From contig OX638133.1 in NCBI GenBank assembly GCA_951804985.1, forward strand, positions 30,219,963-30,283,962: a stretch of DNA of 64,000 nucleotides, written 5' to 3'. The position numbers and the translations under genes were made by a program. Source of the stretch: Dryomyza anilis (taxonomy: Eukaryota; Arthropoda; Insecta; Diptera; Dryomyzidae). Positions within the stretch are counted from its first letter, which is position 1; each line of letters opens with the position of its first letter. Shown here piece after piece: positions 56,727 through 64,000 of this stretch. A model generated the notes under the pieces. That model had not been told where the DNA came from. It made no database searches and worked only from the letters and a program-made list of their open reading frames with translations.

Positions 56727-57360
56727 TCAATAAGCACTTACCGATCACGGCCCTAAATTAATTTATTCTAGGGATATATTTCGAATATTTATTTTATTGT
56801 TATAAGCAATAATTGAAATCTTATCGAATGACGTTCACTGTCGAATCGTTTACACTACACACTAAAAAAGTTTGCGCAGTAAATTCCATTATTTTTGTAT
56901 TATTGAAAATGACTCGCTACGGATAGGTTTACGAGATTTCGGGCAATAACTTTTGTACTGAGCTTTCAAAAAGGTGGTCACATATATTTGTAAATATTTC
57001 GCGTTTAATAAAACCCATAAACGCAATTGTTATATCGAATGAAAGATAATTAAATATTCAATAAACATTTCTTACAATAGTTTGGAATTGGTTTAATGGT
57101 TTAAGAAAACTCTATAGAAGAACTCGAAAAATGTAAATTTTGTCGACCAAAATTTTATTAAAAAATGCTTTTAAAAAATGGCGAAAAATTGAAAACGCAA
57201 GATGATTCACAGTTTGTAATATTGCAAAATTAGTCTGAACATTTTTAAAGAAAATTATGTAAAAATAAAATAAATCTATGGATACGTTTTGAGAACAGAA
57301 AAAATCATGTGAAAGCATTACAATTGGGTATTAACTAAAAACAATCGCATAATATGTTTA

Positions 57361-57795
57361 TACCGAATACCCATGGGTTACAAGTTATAAAATATATGTG
57401 AGGATATTTTAGCGCCTCTTAGTAGGCGTGACTGGTATGAAAAATTATATATTTTCTTGGTCAACATCACTTTCCGAGTCGATTTAGATATGAGCGTCTG
57501 TCTGTCCGCCTATACACGATAACTTTAAAACTGCTATTCCGAATGATGTGAAATTTATTTTCAATATATTTTAGTAGAATAGTAATTCAAAGTTCGAAAA
57601 TTAGTCGATTTAGTCAACGTAATCTACTACATCCACTACGAAATATGGGTTTACTTTTTAGGATCACATATCTCGCTCTCGCTTTAGGATCACATATAAA
57701 GATAAAGTTATAAAATTTAAAATTATTTCAAAGCAATCATCTGTCAATAGGTGCTCAAAAAATAATCGTGATCTGCTCACATTTTTTATTTTTAT
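57361..57795 (+). repeat. Dispersed TATACCCTACAC repeat, copy 4 (left part, diverged)
   Basis: It shares TTAGTAGGCGTGACTGGTAT, a TATATTTTCTTGGTCA-like string and GAGCGTCTGTCTGTCCG with copy 1. The right end is missing. Confidence 0.65.
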
Positions 57796-57997
57796 GCCTA
57801 TTTGTATAGCACTCAATTATATTGCTTTTTTTATCCTCAAATGTTACCCATATATTTTTGTCATTTATAGCTCAATTTCTTCGAAAGAGTGTGAACTAAT
57901 TTTGAAATACTAAAATTTGTGTATCATCTTACTTTCTCGATTTTTTACCATTTTTTTAAATGATTTTTTTCTTAAATTAAAATGTTAGTGCATATTA

Positions 57998-58151
57998 AAA
58001 TGGGGAATTGCCCGATCAGTACATGATCATGGCCTGAGGTCAATACATGATCAGGACACTGCGTTACAAGGACATTATGGGTCTCGTCATATCCCGATCA
58101 TCTCAAATAATGACATGATCACTTCATGACCATGGCCCTACCAAAACTTCT
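57998..58151. mobile_element. MITE with GTAGAAATTT ends, copy 2 (right part)
   Basis: It matches the right 150 bp of 25376-25790 almost perfectly (GGGAATTGCCCGATCAGTAC to CCATGGCCCTACCAAAA), then stops where foldback copy 5 begins. Confidence 0.88.
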
Positions 58152-58374
58152 AAAGGGTTTTTCAATAATAGCGCTACAAAAGTTTTTTTCAAGGGTTTTT
58201 CAACAGGGACGCTACAAAAGTAGAGCGCCAGGGACAGCAAACGACGCCATATTTCTTGCCGCTCTTTTGACATTTCTCTTCTTCTCTTACTGAAGAAGAG
58301 CGGCAAGAAATATGGCGTCGTTTGCTGTCCCTGTCGCTTTACTTTTGTTGCGTCCCTGTTAAAAAAACCCTTTA
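58152..58374. mobile_element. Foldback/MITE family F, copy 5 (centre deleted)
   Basis: Both outer arms are present (TAAAGGGTTTTTCAATAATA; AAAAAAACCCTTTA), but the inner arm parts and spacer have been lost. The arms now meet near CTCTTCTTCTCTTACTGAAG. Confidence 0.9.
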
Positions 58375-58611
58375 CTAAGGATATAACATATTTTTATCAA
58401 TGAGTGCTATTAACGTAAAGAATTTTTGAGCTATTTAAACTTTATTCAAAATTACGTGTGAACATTTCTAATAGATATCTGTAATCAATTTGTTTAATTT
58501 TATTTAAGTTAATGATCCATATTTGTTATAGATTTTTGTCTTGAACTTATTAGTTAAGTTTTCAAACTTTTCTTTTGCGATTTATGTCACTTTTGATCAA
58601 GCTAATTTTTT

Positions 58612-58740
58612 TTTCGAAATTACCTTGGTCAATGTTTTAATGGTTTTTGGTGAAATTGTGAAGATGTTTTCGAAATGAAGGTGTTTTCGAAATTACCTTG
58701 GTCAATGTTTTAATGGTTTTTGGTGAAATTGTGAAGGTGT
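58612..58740. repeat. Direct repeat, 73-bp offset
   Basis: CGAAATTACCTTGGTCAATG and the next 29 bases occur twice, at 58615 and 58688, without mismatch. Confidence 0.92.
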
Positions 58741-59446
58741 TTTGTGATTTAATATAGGTATATTTTTTTACAATTTTTCACAAAACAGATAATTGTAATT
58801 AACTTTAATATGAAAATATAATTAAAGTACCAAAGTAAAAAAAACTTTCAGTTAAAAAGTTACAGCGCGTTTGATTTTAATATAAAATTTCATGTCGAAA
58901 AATAATTGCTCAATTCCTAATAAATAATGCAATATCGTGCAATAGAGATGACCCAATCTCTAATTATTCCATGATCTGTTTTTAATTAAAATCAAACGTG
59001 CCATAAATTCTGAACTGAAATTTAGTAATGATTACTTCGTTACTTTGTATATATTTTCATTTAAAAAACTAAAATTGCATTCGTTTTGTATTTGCAGTCA
59101 TTTTAAAGTGTCAAATAGAGTACGTTTAATCAATAAAATTGAAAACAAATTTAATTTTTACTTCGAAATTTGGCATTTAATATCGAAATTGAGAGGAAAA
59201 CAATGTTGCGTTGTTTTGTAAATGTTTCCCGTTCCTCGGAAAACTTAATTAGATTTTATTTTCCCTCGGAAGGAGAACTATCCGACGAGCTTCCGTTCAT
59301 CACGAACCTCGAATGGGCTGATTAAATGTTTCGGTTTTAAGTCAATTCTTAAACTATTTTTATAACAGTATGGAAACTATTTAAAACTATTTTAAATCGT
59401 AACCTAAACGAGAAGAAATCCGAAATGCAAATCATTAGTCCTAAAG
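58741..59446. other. Non-coding AT-rich stretch
   Basis: Nothing recognisable is seen. A more complex patch lies at about 59205-59325 but has no open frame of note. Confidence 0.4.
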
Positions 59447-59706
59447 AAGTTAGATCGAGCTCTCTTAACATTTGAGCTGTGCGTGTTATTTGTACCCAAA
59501 ATACCTACAGTTTATTACAAAATCCGAACAGCAGGGTGAGAGCTTGACATAGGCAATATTTTACTCCCGTATGTTTGCCATTGACTGCCGAGAGGTAGCA
59601 CTGTATTGGAAAAGGTATTCAATAAAAAGCCAGCCCAGCTTTGAACCTTTGCTACGGGATCTTTCCGTTCACAGTTCAAAGCACTCACCGCTGAATTACC
59701 GATGAC
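59447..59706 (-). mobile_element. tRNA-derived SINE, copy 4 (diverged)
   Basis: It shares GAGCTGTGCGTGTTAT, CTACAGTTTATT, TAGGCAAT and CCGAGAGGTAGC with the other SINEs. The tRNA-like head (inverse of TTTGAACCTTTGCTACGGGA to CTGAATTACC) is recognisable but worn. It is the oldest-looking copy. Confidence 0.75.
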
Positions 59707-61778
59707 ACTATTTAACAACAAGTTAATTGAGTTTCCGTTTATGTTTCCATATAATAAAGATAAAAGCACTTGGTATAATAAACCACGAAAGAATAAAACC
59801 GATTATAGTAATAAAAAACACATAAATTTGAAAGATTTAAGATGCTTTTAATCTACTTAAAACTATCACGTTAAAACGGTGACCCATTTATTACAACAAT
59901 AAATTAAAAAAGAAAAAGAATTAAAAATCATATTCAATTGGAGCCGAACGAACGTGCATAAGCTAAAAGGCAGAAAGAGCGTTGGGTAAATACTGAAGCT
60001 GCTCCCACAGGAAACTGTCTTTTAAAAGACACTGGTAGAGTGAATGAATAGATGGATGGATGGATGGATGAATGAGGTTTTTTGCTTAATATCTTTTACA
60101 ATATCATGGAAACTTTGCCCGAAAGACAAGCGCAATAAAGTGTTCATAATTTTAACTCCTTCTGGGAGGACCCAGCATTAAAACCCATTCACTGAAATTA
60201 CAACAAACACAAGAATAAACACAACAACTTAAACAGACACTGCATTAAACTGCATTGTGAAAACAATGAATAGAAAAATATAAAAATAAAAAGAAAATGA
60301 GAAAAAAAAATGAAAAAAAAAATCGTAGTAACCCAACATGTTCCGAAAGAACAAACAACATTTCACACAACTGGGACGTTGACGATGAAAGTACTTAAAA
60401 TGTACTTAAAAATAAGGAGACAATGAAGAAAGAGAATGGCACGAAAAAGTAGTAGTAGTAGAAGAGTAAGAAGTAGAAAAAGTAGTAGCCGTAGAAGACG
60501 CAGGCCATCAAAGTGTGCCCCGGCCACACCACGGGTGGCCGAGGTTTTTAAAAGGCTCTGAGATGGAGCTGTAAATGAAGCCAAAAGAACGACTTAAGTT
60601 GCATTTGATAAAATACAATTCGAGCAACGAGTTAAAGAGCGGCAGAGCGCCAACGTACAGTGGGGAATAAGCACTAAAAACTGTTGAAAATGTCAGAAAA
60701 TAATATTCGAATCGCAATGATTTTATATAAGGGTTGGGTAAAACTTGGTTGCTTCTAATTGCACAATATAAACACGGACAAAAATATGTTATACCTATAC
60801 ATAAAGAAATACTGAACTTACACGCCCACAAAATAACCTCTCACAAGTGGGCGTACAAACATTTTTCTATTTACATTTGATAAACATTTTTATGATCAAT
60901 AATTACTTAACGAATGGATAAAATTATCCGAACAAAAGTACATTTTTTGCCAACGGTGGAGTCGAAATATTTTGGAAAACATCATAATATAAACCAGTGT
61001 TTCTTTTAAGGTGCGAATTGCAATCAAATAAGTTTTTTTTTTAATTAAGCGTGAGGCGTTGTAATTAATAATCAAAAGGATTTCCTACCGAAATCCGTAC
61101 ATCAATCCTAAATAATTCAAAGATTGCTGATTTTGACAGCTATTCAGTTGTTTCGCATTACATAACGAGTTTAAGAAAATTACAATCATAATTTCAAGCA
61201 CTTACATAGAATAAAAAATACATTACTGTTAAAAAATAGTTTTCCAAAAAACCTTAAACGCAATTTTTCCTTAAATCGTCAAGACTAATTTAAATATACA
61301 AATGAGTGCTAATATTCATATACGTTTTTAAGATATTAGGATCTAAACACGGAAAAATGTTCAACCATTTTTGACAATTTTTCGACAATTTTTTAATGAT
61401 TTTTTAGCATTTAGAATATAATGATAAACAATAAAATGATTTATAGTTATCCAGAGCATAGTCCAAATTAACTATGAAAAATACTAACTTTTTTCTATAT
61501 ACTCTACTTTTTAAAATATAACATAATATAACATAATATAACATAACATATAACATTTTGGTACTCTTGATTATTTTATTACATACTGAATTTTTTCTTA
61601 TTACGTAGCCTTTTTTCGAAAAATTGTGGATATTTTTCAGTAATGTATATGTAAAATTTTCAAACATTAAAACTTCTATAAATTTGAAATTTTTTTAACA
61701 GAAACTGTGTTGATAGGCATATTTCAAAATTTGGAACAGCTGGAAAAAAAGTTAGTAATTTCGTTTATTAGTTTGAAG
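59707..61778. other. Non-coding stretch
   Basis: Contains (GATG)n-type sequence at about 60052-60076 and a TATAACATAA tandem at about 61517-61552. A 107-codon minus-strand frame (60508-60831) has hydrophobic patches but no recognisable family. Confidence 0.4.
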
Positions 61779-62561
61779 TAGAGATGGGCGCGTGCCGTGC
61801 TTTTTTTCGTGTCACGCCCGAAAATCTGAGTTCGTGCGTGCTAGTTGCTGTTGTGCCCGTGCGTGTCCGTGCCTCCAAAATCAGGCACGCGCCCATTAAA
61901 GATTTTTTTTATCGTTTCTACCCCAATTAAAAAAAAAACTCTTACTTTCAGCTTCAGAAAATCGAAATTTCGTGGTATTTTAACCTTTTCTAAAAAAGCT
62001 GTTGTTTTAGTTTTACTTATAGATTTAAGAGAATAAAATAGTATCAAACTTAATTTTTGAAATATTTATTATTAGTTCCAAGATTTGTAAAATTGTGGTT
62101 CCGGTTCCGGTTCCAACCAAGAAAGTAAATGGGTTTCGATTCCGGTTCCATACATTTTTAATAACGGTTCCGATTCCGGTTCTTTGCGTTCCCTGACAGG
62201 GACTATAATATCTGTTCCGGTGTTGGTTCCGATATTATTAAAATAGCGGTACCGATTTCAACCAGAACAAAATATATATGTTCCGATTCCAGTTCCGGTT
62301 CAACACATTTTTAATAACGATTCTGGTTCCAAAAATCTAAACGGTTCCGGTATTATTTTTCACGTTTCGCTTGCTTTTTCATGTTTTTCCGTGCTTTTTT
62401 CCTATGTTGTCGTGTTTTTCCGTGTCTTTTAAAATCCCGTGTTTTATCGTGCTTCTCGTGCGTGCCTGTAAATTTACTCGTCGGGCTCGTGCTCGTGCGT
62501 ATCACCACATGGCGTGCCCGTGCGTGTCTGTGTTATAAAAACAGGCACGCGCACATCTCTA
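61779..62561. mobile_element. hAT-like non-autonomous element with perfect 8-bp target duplication
   Basis: The termini TAGAGATGGGCGCGTGCC and (inverse) TAGAGATGTGCGCGTGCC are flanked by GTTTGAAG on both sides (61771-61778 and 62562-62569). An 8-bp duplication is typical of hAT transposons. The inner part has GTGCGTGTCCGTGCCT-like repeats near both ends and a GGTTCCGGTTCC block in the middle. There is no transposase. Confidence 0.9.
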
Positions 62562-62590
62562 GTTTGAAGTATGCTCTGCATAGACAAAAA

Positions 62591-62850
62591 TAATCGACGT
62601 AAATGTAACAACCGATATTAATTGCATTCATTAATCAATCCAGCAATGAAATTCACGAATTTAATGAAAACATTTGATAATCTTCGTTAAATCCGCTAAT
62701 ATGAATATTTGTACGTCAATGCAGTAAATTAATTAGTCGACGCAATTTCAGTAATTATATTTACTAAAACTGTGCTGACTAAATTATTTGCTGCATTAAC
62801 GTACAAATATTCAAATTAGCGAACACAATTGCTTATATTTACGTCGATTA
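62591..62850. mobile_element. Palindromic MITE with TAATCGACGTAAAT ends
   Basis: TAATCGACGTAAAT at the left is exactly inverted at the right end. Inside, ATTTGTACGT(C/T)AATGCAG and its inverse pair again, so most of the 260 bp folds on itself. TTTTTTCTGTGTG follows directly. Confidence 0.8.
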
Positions 62851-62870
62851 GTTTTTTCTGTGTGCATAAC

Positions 62871-64000
62871 CATACATCATTTTCTTATGGATCAATAGAT
62901 CGGAAATGCTAAAAAAAATAAATAAAAAATTTCAAGTGCCAACCAAATATGACAGTATCACCAACCTTTTGTAATACATAATTTAATTTGAACCGAATAA
63001 AGTTGGTTACCACAACTAACTTTTTCGTAAATACATTTAATTTTTATATTAAGCTATCAAATGCATTTACTTACTTCTTAATTACAACTTTTTATTAGAA
63101 AAACACTAATTATTGACAATCTTTTTTTACGATATAAACACTTGAAAAATAAAAGCCATCGTTATTTACGAGCAAAATATGATTGTGTTTTTCATTGAGA
63201 TTTATCATCGTTTTTAACGGGAAAATGATCGAAATTATTGTTTATTTGACGATTCAAAATAATTTATTTTGAATCGTCAAACTTTTGGTATTTACGATTA
63301 TCATAAAAAATGTCTGTAAATGCCGACTTGGAAGTGGATAGGATATACTTAGTTGATTTTGCACACATCTTAATTTTAGATATTATCTAAAGTATTCTCA
63401 AGAGAATCATTTATTTGTTAAAGGTAACAACTAAAAAACGAAACACAACAATATAAATTTGTTACGTCAACCAACTTATTCGGTTCTCTCAATTGTTAAG
63501 TCGGCTCTTATAACGAAAAGAATTAGTGTATGTACTTTAGAATATTTCAAGTACCAGCCGAATACATTTTGTTGTGACAACCAACATTTTTCAAACATAT
63601 AAAGGCGGATTTTGTATCAAAAGCAGTCTGTTTTCAGCCCATTCCCAAAATATGGCGTGAATCTGCCATTAAAATGCCACCAAATTTTACAGTCTGCTAT
63701 ACATTTCCCAAGATATTCAATTTGTACGAAATATATATGCCCGAAATATTCCTGAAAAATGCCAAAAATTTTGTCTCGGGAATTTTAATAGTTTTTTTTC
63801 AGAAATTTGAAAATTGCGTAATTTTGACGTCAACTCGACAATATAAGTCGACAAATTTGATCGACAAAATTACAGAAATCACCTACAGTTTTTTGCAATT
63901 TTGTCCCAGTGTGCGACAGTCGGAAATAAATATAATAACATCAACAAAAAACAAAAAAAAAAAGAAAATAATCGACCAACAAAGAAAGCGAAAGCATATA
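62871..64000. other. Non-coding AT-rich stretch to the window end
   Basis: No gene is visible. It contains a CAACTTATTCGGTTCTCTCA repeat copy (63467-63521) and a perfect palindrome (63245-63281). Confidence 0.4.
63245..63281. other. Perfect palindrome, 17-bp arms
   Basis: TTTGACGATTCAAAATA, a 3-base loop (ATT), then the exact inverse. Confidence 0.9.

Overview
The window looks like AT-rich, repeat-laden nuclear DNA of a higher (cyclorrhaphan) fly. This is an inference. It rests on introns of 57-71 bp with GTAAGT donors, CAA/CAG (opa-like) runs, tRNA-derived SINEs, many small inverted-repeat transposons, and a dispersed repeat with TATACCCTACAC ends. No bacterial-style operon, CRISPR array or recognisable viral gene was seen. 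Nearly all open frames of 60-110 aa are chance frames in repeats or low-complexity DNA.

The only convincing protein-coding genes lie between 38.2 and 50.9 kb. Three plus-strand, four-exon genes encode small proteins with four predicted membrane segments. The first is compact (38179-38817, 152 aa). The second (40758-44807, 181 aa) and third (45629-50874, 166 aa) are tandem paralogues: their exons 1-3 have identical lengths (115, 86 and 157 nt), and flanks, introns and poly(A) signals also match. All three share intron phases (1, 0, 1), so they form one family, resembling the insect four-membrane-segment proteins of the DUF4728/Pasiflora type. That family name is a suggestion, not a proof. The two younger genes have swollen introns 1 and 2, filled by different mobile elements, and different C-terminal tails: lysine-rich in one, short in the other.

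The 1-38 kb part is gene-poor. It holds SINEs, a decayed Tc1/mariner transposon (12164-13453), several tandem arrays (3.2-3.8, 6.5-7.6, 17.6, 18.3-18.6, 23.4-26.1 and 36.1-36.6 kb), non-autonomous inverted-repeat elements, and a nearly perfect 2.84-kb tandem duplication (27944-30779 and 30810-33645) with a 30-bp junction insert apparently copied from the unit's start. The 51-64 kb part has CAA/CAG-rich islands, more copies of the same transposon families, and a hAT-like element with a perfect 8-bp target duplication (61779-62561).

Relatively GC-rich islands near 2.5-3.2, 7.7-9.3, 16.0-16.5, 20.1-20.5, 26.1-26.8, 30.0-30.7, 51.0-52.0 and 55.2-55.7 kb could be regulatory DNA or untranslated exons of neighbouring genes. 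No coding function can be supported in them from sequence alone.
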